The notes under the pieces are model-generated. The model was not told the DNA's origin. It ran no database searches and was given only the letters and a program-made list of their open reading frames with translations. A DNA stretch of 64,000 nucleotides, taken from the NCBI GenBank assembly GCA_030248195.1, contig JASAND010018443.1, positions 62,001 to 126,000 on the forward strand. Reading direction: 5' to 3'. Numbering within the stretch: the first letter of the stretch is position 1; the number at the start of each line of letters is the position of its first letter. This document shows positions 36,282 to 47,203 of this stretch, piece by piece. The translations under genes were made by a program, and so were the position numbers. This DNA comes from Trissonchulus latispiculum (Eukaryota > Nematoda > Enoplea > Enoplida > Ironidae).

Positions 36282-36374
<93 letters not shown>
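36280..36374. repeat. (TG)n microsatellite
   Basis: About 45 TG units with one TATG near the start and CGTGAG near the end. It makes a poly-(His-Thr) frame on the minus strand, which is not a gene. Confidence 0.97.
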
Positions 36375-37518
36375 AGTGTGCGTGTGCTTGATTCAATGAA
36401 TGAATAACTAATTAGTTACAAATTAGAAGATATAATACGTATTGGAGGGCCCAAGTGCATGTGTAGGGCTCTCACTCTTGAGAACAGGTAGATTGCAAGC
36501 GAACCCAGAAATCCCAGTATTTTGAGGAAACGCTGTATAACACAAGTGTTTACTAATTTGTATATAAGCAATATGGATGAGTTAATCTTAGCTGAACATT
36601 TAGAATTAGCTATAAGTTAGGTAGATTTACCCCAAACAGTCCTGCGATATTGTTATCAGTATTGTGTAATGTCAGCGGTGGACCAATGTAATATGTGAGG
36701 ACAGGGAATAAAACCACCGCACCACCACAAATTACGTGGGGACTGGCGCAATGTAACACAAGCCCTGACTACCCTCGAGACTTTTGTCCAGGCGGCGCTC
36801 TTTTAACCCCGGGCAGTCCTCGCCAGGTTTGGGGGAGAATGAATTTTGAGGGGGCGCCGGTCCGGCTGGCGCCTGATTGAAAAGGGAAGATTGTACCGAT
36901 AAACAATATCAGAAATACTCCGCGCTAGTCCCAGAGCGTTTACCTAGTTAAAAATTAGCTCAGCAGTTAATTAATTAAATTAAAAGAAAGAACTGAACAA
37001 CTAGCGATTTAATAGAATCTACAGTAAGAAGAGCGAACGAGTTAAGGAAAAGAAATTAGCAGACGACATCAATTTACTGGCTACCGGTAAGAAAAATGGG
37101 AAAGGGGAAACAAAACAAAAGAATTGGGGGGAAATGGTAACGGGAGATGAGCAGATAAATGGGAGGGGGTGTGAGTTGAGTTAAAAGAGAGACGTTAGGA
37201 ATCCGAAAGGGTTAGAAAATCCAAAGGGTGAAATAGAAATATTCGGGCGAACCCCAAGAAAGTATAATATTTGGATCTCCACAGCAAAACGGAGCCACCG
37301 CACGCGTCAATGGAAATCACTCAACTAAAGGTGTTATGACTAATAATTTTGAGAGTAGAAGTGCATTGCGAAATAAGGACTGATATAAGTTGATTTTCGT
37401 GCTCGGGCTCCGGCAAGCCAAACAAAACAATTTTCATGTAATGTTATCTTTACGGTTGTTACGAAAATATGAAATGTTAGAGTTTTCACGAAAGTCTAAC
37501 CATAAAGATAGCGCTAAA
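36375..37518. other. Non-coding stretch
   Basis: A G- and C-rich block at 36725-36870 sits in AT-rich DNA. No gene or element end is identified. Confidence 0.4.
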
Positions 37519-37666
37519 TGTTGTGATCAGATCCATTGTTAGAGTCATGCATTAACCTGATAGTAATGGTTGTTCTACTGATAGAACAATGATTGCTATA
37601 TAAGTCCATGCTAATACTCAGTAAAGTTTAGTTTTGGTGATTATCTGGTCTAGCTAAGATACAACA
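37519..37666 (+). mobile_element. Short LTR (148 bp) with adjacent primer-binding site
   Basis: Begins TGTTGTGATC and ends GATACAACA (TGTTG...CAACA inverted ends), with a TATATAA box at about 37598. Five bases downstream stands TTTGGCGACGAGG, the typical start of a retroelement leader/PBS. No internal coding region follows. Confidence 0.65.
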
Positions 37667-37696
37667 ATATTTTGGCGACGAGGGCGTCAAAGGTGT

Positions 37697-37790
37697 TCTT
37701 CGCCATCTCGTCGCCAGAATATTGTTGTACAGCAATCATTGTTCTATCAGTAGAACAACCGTTACTATCAGGTTATTCATGACTATAGCA
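37697..37790 (-). mobile_element. Inverted partial copy of the 148-bp LTR
   Basis: CTCGTCGCCAGAATATTGTTGT and then a 45-bp block (ATTGTTCTATCAGTAGAACA...) are the complement of the LTR end, leader and central part of the left copy. The TATA-to-end segment is missing. The two copies make a head-to-head palindrome about 270 bp across. Confidence 0.7.
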
Positions 37791-39589
37791 ATGGTACGTA
37801 TTTTCGCAACCGAAAATACTCCACAAATACCAGACACTCTCGTAAATGCACAAATCATAATATTAGCCGTTTGTAAGGGGTTTCGGGAGGAATTTTGAAG
37901 GTTTTGGTAAGGAATTTATGAAATACTTGATAAAAAGGAATTGAAGGAGAGGTGCCTACTGCCTATACTAAATCTCCCCAGGGCTTACTGCACGAGCCCC
38001 GCGAGTGCCAAGGGAAACTTGAAAAGAAAGGAAAAGGATTTTAAGAGAGGAAAAAATCGCAGTTGCCACATATAGTCAAAAATAGGAAAATACAAAACAA
38101 GTAACAAATATAAGTAGAAAAATAAGCTCTGGCGGGAATGAAAATAGGGGAATGTAGATGTCAAATTTAATAAAGCATTATGCTTTTTGAGAGATTGGGA
38201 TACGGGGAGAGGGGGAGAATAACCACAAAGCCACCCTGAGTTTTAGGCCAATAAGTTTTAATATGCCAGTTTGTAGGGAGGACTCAGGTACGGCTGACTG
38301 CCCAGCAACTATTACGAGCGCCCTGGGGGGTAGGAGGACGGGGTCTACCTAAGCTTCGGGGTCGAGCCTAGTCTCAAGCCAGTTTCAGACGTAATTTTAA
38401 AGCAAGAGAAGAGTGGAAGAATTTCACAAAAGTACTAACATTGAGTAAATTGGCATCCCCAAACACCTCAAAAACACATTCACACAACCATCATGCCCGT
38501 TGGGGCCTATGAGTCATTCACGCACGCGATCGCACACAGTAATCCAGACATACAGCCAATACCCTACGGTATATTTTGACCGTACGTAAAGGAAGGAGAA
38601 AAGGGAATCAAAGATAAAAGAACTTTACGTCCGAAACGTAACTTTGTCCCTCTGCGCTAAATGACCTACTTCGCGCGATTCAGGAGAAAGAAGAACCTAG
38701 CGGCCCCACTTTGTTCAGACTGGAGGCGAGTAACAAAGCTGGCATAGTATATGGGCATCCCCATAGATAACTTAGCAAGAAACGTGTGGCAAATAAGAGA
38801 GGGGGGAATCTCTCAGAAGGCGCCGCTTTCTTTTATAGGAAAGGATAAAATAAAGGAGAAAATTGAACTTTTAGGGCGAGCTTTGGTAAGTAAAAATTTT
38901 GGTAACAAATTAAAGCATAACAAAAAAGACAAAAATACACGAATTGTTAAGACAGAAATTAGTTGAGCAATTATGCAAAGCATGTTAAGTAAAAGAAAAA
39001 TAAACAATGTTTTTGGAATGTAAAATGGTTAAGGTTCTAAATAATCAAAGATAAAAGGTTTATTTTAAACTGGATCCTAGAAATGATAAAATATTAAAGG
39101 TAATCTGTTTAAAAAGAAAATAAGATAAGGTTTTTTAATTTTTAAAGCACCGTACGCAAATAAAAAATATATACATGACAAGAAAATAGACTATGCAAGA
39201 GAAACAAATCAAAAAGTTCCAAAATCCACCAAATTTGATCTTCAAATGAGGGGAATGGTTCTGGAGGAGGGAAGACGGCCAACCCATCGTCTTAGAGGAT
39301 TAATTAATTAAGAGCTTTGCAATTAGGGCAGAGGGAAAAAGGCATCATCATAGTTCTACTGGAGAGACTGGGCAAGAATTACAGCGTCCATTTCACTGGC
39401 AAAAATAGACAGCACCATAAAAGTAGAGCACTAAATTTGACCTGTTGGTGAAATTCAATAAGTGGCATTTGAGCAGAATGAAATATAGATAATCCAAAAT
39501 ATGGGTACATAATGACTGGGGAGGGACGGTAATTTCCGTAAGTGCCAAATGGGGACAATTGGACCAAATATAGTCAGTTAGTCCGAGCA
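37791..39589. other. Non-coding stretch
   Basis: Purine-rich, AT-rich DNA with short frames only. Nothing recognisable. Confidence 0.4.
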
Positions 39590-40062
39590 AGAGTTTATAA
39601 TACCAAGAGTGGGAAGCTTGGCCCTTCCTAATGGAAATAGCCTGCGAGATGCTGGACACATTAAGGCCGAAATCTCGGGGGGGGGGTACCACTTACCATT
39701 GTTCAGCATATGTTTATATGCGTTTGAACTAAAACGCATCTGATTGGCTAATCGCCTACCTTACGGTAGCTGAGGCTTTTCAGTTCGACTGCATATAACG
39801 CTTAACAACGCTAAACGGGACCCCCCAGATCTCAAGATCTGGGGGGTCCGCTTATAGACGTAAATTTGACATAAGGTAGGGATTAGCCAATCAGATGCAT
39901 TTTAGTTCAAACGAATATAAACACATGCTGAACAATGGTAAGTGGTACCCTCTCCCCCGAGATTTCGTGCTTAATGTGCCGAGCATCTCGCAGGCCATTT
40001 CCATTAGGAAGGGCCAAGCTTCCCACTCTTGGTATTATAAACTCTCGGTCCAAGTAAAGGTC
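39585..40062. mobile_element. Foldback element with perfect central palindrome
   Basis: Arms at 39590-39830 and 39838-40060 (ACCAAGAGTGGGAAGCTTGG..., TCTGATTGGCTAAT..., and complements) meet at a centre of about 33 bp (GGACCCCCCAGATCT and complement). Indels separate the arms by a few tens of bases. No coding potential. Confidence 0.85.
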
Positions 40063-40227
40063 CAAAAATACCGTTGATGAGCCAAAAGGGGATGACAATG
40101 CTAAGTATATTAAAAGGTAAGCAATATGTGCCTAGCAATAGAGACTAGAAAAATGTGCCATAACCGGATAGAATGACAGTATAACAACAAAAGAGGACGG
40201 ACGGGGGGGCAGAGGGCTTTCTGCTCA

Positions 40228-40867
40228 TCATATGCAGAACGGTCTACCAACCGTGGAGAACAGGGGAACGGTGGTCAACGCGAAGGGGATCATCGGCCCG
40301 CTGGGGGTAAGCGGGGTCGAAATGGAGGACACCCATCGAGGCGTGGTACACATCGGTGGTCCGCTTCCATGGAAAGGGTGGATGTGTCGTCTGGCCAGAC
40401 GATGAGGCAAGTGGGCGTTTCTGCTGGGCCGAGCGACGCTGGGTAAACCTAGATTGGCGTTGAGTCGAAGGGCCGTCTTCCCTTTGAACTGCTGACAATT
40501 GGGTTTCCAAATCAAGCGCAAAGGGTGGGGGTGGAGTCGGATCAAGGACTTCTACCGAATCCGGAGAGCCAGACAAACAACGTTGGGCGGGAGGGGGAGC
40601 AAGCCGTGCTAGGCGCGTCTCCGGCAGAGCTCGCTCAACTCGAGTAGTCTTGGTGGCGTACGGTTGTTGGAGCAACAGGGTGCTAGGGAGAATAAGTGGG
40701 GTCGGGGCAGCACTCGTCGAAGCCCAGGTTGGGACAGGAAGTTGACGAGGGCGTTGGGGAGGTCAGAACTTTTCTGCCTGTTGTTGGGAGGCAGATGTAG
40801 CACTGGAAGAGGAGGCATAAAGGTAACTAGGGGAGCCATTATACTCTTGCGAAAGGGATGAGGACGG
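40228..40867 (-). pseudogene. Unit B retroelement, downstream Pro/Arg-rich region
   Basis: Two overlapping frames (40244-40675 and 40228-40545) are rich in Pro, Arg, Ser and His and probably represent one frame broken by indels. The position after the exonuclease-like domain corresponds to the linker before the protease in unit A. No protease, RT or integrase motif follows. The unit stops at about 40.2 kb next to the foldback element. Confidence 0.5.
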
Positions 40868-42000
40868 TTAGGTGAATTTTCCGGGGTTAGAGCAAAAGAC
40901 CATAGGGAGTTGACGTGAAGGGCCCACCAGGCCGCTCCGCCTGGGCCAAAGGGACCGTGGCACATGGAAACTTTTTGGGAAATGGGAGAGTTTGGCCTCG
41001 GGTGGAGTGTAGTCCGCCGCTCGCAGCAGAGGACCACAACACAGGGCTCGATGCTGTTGGATATCTTGGACTCCACGGGGACCATATGCCAACCGGACAG
41101 AAGCCAACTGCAGGACAACCTGAAGATCTCGGCGTGAGATTTCTCGGACGTCACGATTAACCACAGCGGCATGCGTGAAGACATCATGCGCCTCATAGAT
41201 CACGTCTTGGGTGTGAGGTGGGACGATATCCATGCGTACAACAAGCCATAATTTTGGGATCAAGGAGAGCATATTCTTTAGACATCATAGAAACACTACA
41301 GGGAGTACCACGCAGGAACCGGACCGTGTCCGGCTCCTGACGGAGAATTTGGGGAATGTTTGACGGGTAATTCCGGGATTCATTGGCTCGGCGCAACCGC
41401 CTCACCCTGTCCATGAATTCTTGCAACTCGACCAGATAGCTTTCCAATCCATTCACGCCAAGTGCTCCTGCGAGCCTCCGAGTATCCCCCGGGGCAACAC
41501 GGATCACGAAGCGAGTGGTGGGATGGGATGACATCATGTGGACGATTAATTGGAGGAAGGGATAGTAATCTTCCAACTGCTGCAAAATGAAGGAATAAAG
41601 GATAACGTAAAGGGTCTGGTGACATAGGTCTATGGCAGTAATAGGACCCATCAACTGGGTAGTAGTGATGGTATATTCCAGGGGGAGGCCAAACTGCCTA
41701 TTATGACCACCTTCAATATCGAGAGCAACATCGTTGGTTGCTATCATGTGGACGATTTCAGGGTAGACACTCAGAAATTCACTAAAGGAAGCGATGATAC
41801 GTCGACGGAGTGTGGCGGGATTGGGGTGTGCCACCTCGTATTGGTGGATAAGGACATCCGTTTCTGGGTTGAGATATGAGATGGCGACGCCTTCCCGCAT
41901 TGCAGCATCACGAAAGACGTCGCCGACGGAGTTGAGTCCATGGGTTGCTGCTGTCCCAGAGAAACTCGGTAAAGTTGGGCATGTTCCACGGTGTCGCACC
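40868..42000 (-). pseudogene. Unit B DEDDy-type exonuclease-like protein
   Basis: The frame 41999-41193 aligns along its length with that at 46941-46180. Exo I is ALDIEGG (Asp94 and Glu96 of this frame), followed by a TTTQL beta strand, a helix-rich region, Exo II in VAPGDTRRLAGALG (Asp172) and VNGLESYLVEL. Exo III is EYALLD (Tyr-x3-Asp) just before the C-terminal frame change. The order and spacing match RNase D/WRN/MUT-7-type 3'-5' exonucleases of the DnaQ fold, which act on RNA or DNA ends with two metal ions. Homology continues in another frame to about 40.87 kb (GPLLRAADYTPPE, compare unit A). At least one frameshift lies near 41.25 kb. Function in a retroelement is inferred only. Confidence 0.65.
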
Positions 42001-43330
42001 AGAACTGTTCTTGTGTTCCTTCACCATCGAATGGACATGCACCAAAGTGGGATTTCGGGGCAGCACCAGGGTTTGGGCCCACTGGGATGGGGAATGGAGG
42101 ATTCTGCTGGCGACTAGGTGGTCTGGAGTTAGTTTGGCGCCGTCGACGACTCTCCTCTCGACTAGCTGCCGCGGGTCGAGATAGACTGGGTGTTACAGCC
42201 GGGGTATGGGTTGCCTGAACATGAGGGGCTGGGATAGTGTCCATCCTCCCTGGGGTTCTTTAGGAAGGCTTAGGTTGAGGGGCGACATGTTGGGTTGAAG
42301 AAGATTCCGTAGAAGTTTCTTCTCGACGGGATGAGGTGGATTCCATTTCAGTCGACGTATCAAGTACCAAGGCACGGGTTCGGGAGTCAGGGAATTCTCG
42401 GTAATCATCTGGGATCTGACCTTCTTCACTGGCATCGGAGTGTTCTGAAGATGGATTGTCTAACCCTGCCCACAAAGGTTGGATCATCTTACTAGGGAAA
42501 CCGAGGGAGGGAACATCCATCGGCTCGGAATCCGACCGCCCCGAGGCAGGCAGATTTTCGGACGACTTCTACCGTTGAAATCTCCCAGGACGATGCGTCG
42601 TTTTAGGGCTCACGGGGACATCGGGTGCTCCGGCCAGTACAGAAGAGTCTGCACCTGTCGCAGGGTGGGACTGGATGGGGGGTACTGGTGTGCACCCGAG
42701 GGATCGAAGGATGCGAAAACAGTGTCGGAGACTCAGAGAAGTTAGTAGACTGCCCCGTCGCTGACGTCGCAGGCGGAGTAGTCCCAAGGGCGATTCCAGA
42801 AGGGGAGAGGACGGCGACTAGGCCGGTAGGTTGTGAGGTAGCGGCCGATATCCCAGCCACCGCCTGCTCCGCCTGTACCTGTGAAATATTTCCTTGGATG
42901 CCATTGTCCGGCGTATGAATAGGAGGAGTGTTTACCAAAGGTAGGGTTCCAGCAAAGTTAGATGGCGGCCTCCCACCATCTGAACCGGCGGAACCAGGGC
43001 TAGAGACGGGGGGGTTGGTCGAGGTGTTGACATTGGAGGTGGGCTGATAGAGGCAGTTGCTGGTGAGACGACGGCCTGCCCGAATCCGGGTGAGTCACTC
43101 GTCCACCAGACACCACTGCCCCCATATTCTACTGTTGGGAGGACTGGGCTGGCTGTTGTTGGGGATACTGTGGGGCAGGGGTAGATTTGGCTCGCTGAGA
43201 GTGGGTGGAGGCTTCAGACGGATTTTGGTTCATAGGCAGGACAGGGTCCCAGAAACCAGGATCGTTCCGGGAAATCGTCAAGACTGTTTATATCAAGGGG
43301 GTATACTTGTCCAAGTTGGATCTAGTTCCG
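42001..43330 (-). pseudogene. Unit B disordered N-terminal (gag-like) region
   Basis: Frames at 42603-42938, 42260-42520 and 41771-42244 are rich in Pro, Ser, Thr, Gln and Glu, with basic patches (SREESRRRRQ). They lie upstream of the exonuclease-like domain, as the disordered region does in unit A. Frame changes every 200-300 bases show decay. No zinc knuckle is seen. Confidence 0.5.
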
Positions 43331-44700
43331 GAAAGACGACCAAATCGTTGATATCAATAAACTGAGGGCGTAGGGATCGTCTTCGCGGATAAGACTGATA
43401 GGATTCGTCACGAAAGTTCACAGAGAATATTTGGCCCATACAAAGGACCAGAGGACAAGGTTGGTGATAGATTGCACACTCGCACCAATTCGATAATCAC
43501 TTGATAGCAGAATACGGCACAGTGCAAAGCTCTAAAACATAATAAAACAGTGTACATGTGGTATTAGTGGTATCGAATTGGAAAGGTGAGGTGATTTCAA
43601 AAGGAATGAATTCACTCCCAGGGGGAGTGCTTGTAGAGTGTAAGTGCCAAACACTAACATAAAAATCCGAGGGTGGAGTGGTCGAACTACAGAGTAAAGG
43701 GGATTGGTGAAAAAAGGTGAAAAACCCGTGAGGATAAGGAGGGCAGTGGTCAGGGGACAGGTAGGATTCTGAACTTCGTAACCACTTACAAAGTTCCAGA
43801 ATCAGGAAAAGTTTTAGGTAGCCCTCGCTCATTATGAGCGAGAAGGCTTTATTTGGACGTTAAGTCAAAACTTAACTGCGGCACATGGTACATTATCTGA
43901 ATACGTAGGGTCGGCCAGATCTAAGGCCAATCTTACCTCCAATCCGAGGCCTTTGTACGTATACAGGAACAGCAAATCTATAACGGGACAGGAAACAAGG
44001 GAGGGAAGTTTTCCTAGCTATTAAGATACATACCACGCATACTACATTTACACAAGCATCAAAAGGACATACGTAAGTAGGACCCTAAGAGGGAGAAATT
44101 TTGGTGTATTAGTAGACTTACGTATGTAAGACCTAATAAAATTATCGTATATAAGGGAAGAATGTGAAGAAAAATCCCTAAAAATACTTTTAAATAAATC
44201 ATAGTTGTAACTAATATCTGAAAAATATAAATAAATCGTATAACTACACAGAAATGCATAGCTGTGCAAAAGGAAAACCCCATTTTAAACTGAAAAGTAG
44301 AAAAACCCAAAAAGAAATTTATGAACCAGAAGAAAGTGCAGAGGTAGGGTCCTACACTTTTGACCCTTTTTAAACATTTATACATACACTTATACCACAT
44401 ACAGATATTTAAACTACGCATCAGTCAAAACAGACTACGTACGTAGATAAGCGATCGCTGGATCGATAAGAAGTGCCGTGGCAATTAAAACGTAAAATCG
44501 TTACTAGGTGAAAATGGCAGAGGGACGGATAAAATATTGGGAATGGGGAGGTGAGTATACCATCAAAGGAAGGTAAAGTGTCTGGACCATTCTAGACCCT
44601 TTTTGAGTTACCCTGTAGCATAACTCTGATAAAACGGCAATCCGGGAAGATTAGGAAGTCTTGACACTCAAGGCTTTAAGTTATCCGAAATAATTTGTAA
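43331..44700 (-). other. Spacer between units A and B, possible LTR remnants
   Basis: Read on the minus strand, a hairpin CTCGCTCATTATGAGCGAG (43828-43846) lies beside AATAAA (about 43850), as in an LTR or transcript end. A Pro/Ser-rich frame at 43497-43832 is unassigned. I could not match two LTR copies. Confidence 0.35.
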
Positions 44701-44702
44701 AA

Positions 44703-44937
44703 TTTAGACAGAAACTAAAGAAATTTTAACGGGTTTTTCATTAAGGAATTTGCGGCGGTTAATTTTCGCCACTATGGGACCTTCGGGGCCTTTAACAAAG
44801 GTAATCTTGTAATTCGTTTTCGAGAGTTTTTCGATGATCCGATACGGACCTTTAAACTTGTGACGGAATTTCTTGCGCTGACCGAGGGGAAAAGGTCTGT
44901 GGTTTCGCGCATACAGACGAATACGCTTACCGCAACA
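44703..44937 (-). pseudogene. Unit A integrase C-terminal GPY/F domain
   Basis: RIRLYARNHRPFPLGQRKK leads into FRHKFKGPYRIIEKLSKTNY and ends IVAKINRRKFLN before a stop. This is the typical Ty3/Gypsy integrase tail. It directly follows the protease, so RT, RNase H and the integrase core have been deleted. Confidence 0.8.
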
Positions 44938-44994
44938 TTAATACTGAACTTCCCGGCCAGCTACTGAAGTTCGAAAGGTGTTAGGAGGGGGGCT

Positions 44995-45420
44995 TCCCAT
45001 GTAGGGGTCCAAAGAGTGTGTATACAGGGGACCACGAGCCATTGAAATTTTTCCATAAAATCATAACCGATGAAGACATCTTGATATAATCCTTGGGTAA
45101 CCTGGAAAGTAAATGTGGATTTATGGCCGTTACAGATGAATTTGAATGAATTTGAAGGGCTTTGGCCTCAGCCGTTCCGGCCACTCTGGGAATAGCTAAG
45201 GGCGTCCATGGAAAGTGAGAGGAACCCATGGGTATTGACCCGGTCAAAGAAGGCTTTGGATATCAGGCACACGTTTGCACCTGAATCCAGAAGGGCAATG
45301 GCTTTAACCCCACATATACTTACCAATATATGGGGGCTTTTACGAAGGGAAATTCGTGTGCACTGGGACACGAAAAAGGGGGTTTGGTCAAGAAGGACTA
45401 CTTGTACTGACTCTCCCACG
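44995..45420 (-). pseudogene. Unit A retroviral-type aspartic protease
   Basis: The catalytic motif ALLDSGANVCLIS is in the first frame. After a frame change near 45.17 kb the second half gives FTFQVTQGLYQDVFIGYDF, the usual C-terminal strand before the hydrophobic GxDF. It lies between the acidic linker and the integrase tail. It would process the polyprotein, but the frameshift and following deletion make the unit defective. Confidence 0.7.
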
Positions 45421-46180
45421 GCGCCATAGTCCTAGGCGGATTGTTCTTATCCCGTGGGTCTCCAGTCCCTGGAATGAAGATAGTTCGCGGAGGTAACTCC
45501 GTAGTTGGTGGCGGCAAACGGGTTTCACGTTCCCGACTGCGAGCTTCGGCGACAACTTTCGGATTGGGCGATTCTTCTGAGATCCCAATCGCAGTTATGG
45601 CGTCGTCGTCCGAGATCGTGACTGTATGATCGTCTGACTGAGCCCATCGTTGAGCTCGGTCCTGCTGTTCGCTGCTGGAATCGTCGAGAGGGGTTCGGTT
45701 GGGGTCAGCTGGATGGACTCTGCCGGTTATCTGGGTAAACCAGTTGAAATCCAGCAGATCACTGCGACGGCGGACCATTGGGTAAGCCAAACGGTAATAG
45801 TCCCGCAATAGAGAAAATAGATGGGCCCAGAAAACCTCTCGTAAGAGAGATGCCGGGTTTCCTCCGAAATCTTCAGGAGCGAGTAAGGACCAGGCAAAAC
45901 GCCCCGAAACTGATGGATAGTGCCACGACGACCCGTTAGTCGTTGCCGTAAGGCTTTCTGTTCCACCACCTCCATAGGTGAGGGATCTCGGTCGAAAGGC
46001 GTATAGGGCGTAGCCTGAACCAAGGGTCCAATACCTATTCGGCCCTCAGCGTAACAAAGCTGAATTGATTTTTCGATTGTCCGCTGCGTATGTGAATGGG
46101 ACACCACCCAAATAACTTGATTGGGCCCATTCATTCAAAGTCAGCCCATTTGCCACCTCTGTCAGAATTCCATAGATGGT
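45398..46180 (-). pseudogene. Unit A region between exonuclease and protease
   Basis: Frames at 45727-46134 and 45398-45808 overlap and are probably one protein split by an indel near 45.83 kb. The first has GPLVQATPYTPFD, matching unit B. The second ends in an acidic/Pro-rich linker (VTISDDDAITAIG, RLPPPTTELPPRT) and runs into the protease. No capsid or zinc-knuckle motif is visible. Confidence 0.5.
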
Positions 46181-46962
46181 CAAAACATCAGCAAGTGCAT
46201 ACTGCACATGCTGAAGAGACGAAAGACAGAGAATCCACTAGAACCGGATTGTCGGAGATTTTTAGGAGAAATCAGTCCAAAGGCTTCAGCGAAGGTTGCC
46301 AATCCGAGATGGGTTTCCCGGAAGGATTCCCCTGCCGTGACTTGGAGGCTTTCCCGAGGTAACTCGGGCCATTCCGGAATTTGTCGACGACGAGCCGCTC
46401 GAAAGCAAATCGCTTGAGCTACGACCTCGCCGAGTTCGACAAATGAAGCTTCGAGTCCAGTCAACCCACAGAACCGGGCCAACCGTAGAAGATCGTTGAT
46501 GGTCCCAGTTGTAATAAAATAAACAGTCTCTGGGGGTTGGAGGAGCATTTGCAATAGATGCAAAACCGGATAAAAGTCCGAAGTTGATGCCAAAATCTCA
46601 CTGACCATAATTAGATAGACAGTAGGCTGAGGAGATGGAATAGGGCCCGCAAGTTGGATCATTGTGACGGTACCTTCCGTAAGGTTCCCGAATTGGGGGC
46701 TAGACCCACCTTCGAGGTCGAAAGCAACCAGGCCAGTTTCCCGGTACATCCGGTAGATGTCAGGAATGATAGTCAGAAAGGTCATCAAATTGTTCACAAC
46801 GACCCTTTCACTGAAATTAGATGGTACAACAAACCGTTCGTCGCCGAACTGCTGGTGCTGACGAATGATATCTGATGAGACGAGATCCTGTGCCGCTGCG
46901 CGGAGGTACTGACGAAGTTGATCATCAGTCGACGGGTCCAAATTCGACCCGCCAAATTCTGG
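46180..46962 (-). pseudogene. Unit A DEDDy-type exonuclease-like protein
   Basis: Homologue of the unit B protein. Exo I is VAFDLEGG (Asp75 and Glu77 of the frame starting at 46941), followed by TVTMIQLAGP and a VYLI strand. Exo II lies in TGTINDLLRLARFCGL (Asp150), then LEASFVELGEV. Exo III, QYALADVLTIYGIL (Tyr codon 46199-46201, Asp codon 46187-46189), is in another frame because of an indel near 46.22 kb. The tail NEWAQSSYLGG follows in that frame. All four acidic positions plus the Tyr of DEDDy nucleases can be placed, although the third position (VEL) carries Glu. The first codon given is the open-frame limit, and the protein reads on from the disordered region upstream. Confidence 0.68.
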
Positions 46963-47203
46963 TGAAGAGACTGAAGCCTGCGTCTGGCGGCTCGGGCCTC
47001 GTCGCGTCTTTGTGGAGGCACCCGATTTATCTCTTCCACCGTGACAGACTAGTAGAGGAGCCTCGCTGCTCTATCTTCGGCGGTACGGGCTTCAGCTGAC
47101 TGCTGCTCGATCGTCTCAGTTTCGAGGCGTCTTCGATGTAGCAAATGACAGTGATCCGGAAAGACCGTAGGTAGTCGTTCAGGGACCTTATCCATGCCAC
47201 CAG

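Noticed and set aside
36166..36396. His-Thr-rich protein on the minus strand
   Set aside because: It is a translation of the (TG)n microsatellite.
43497..44700. Paired LTRs for units A and B
   Set aside because: AATAAA and a hairpin suggest an LTR end, but I could not match two copies by eye.
46096..46417. Plus-strand ORFs inside units A, B and C
   Set aside because: Antisense shadows of the GC-rich retroelement frames.
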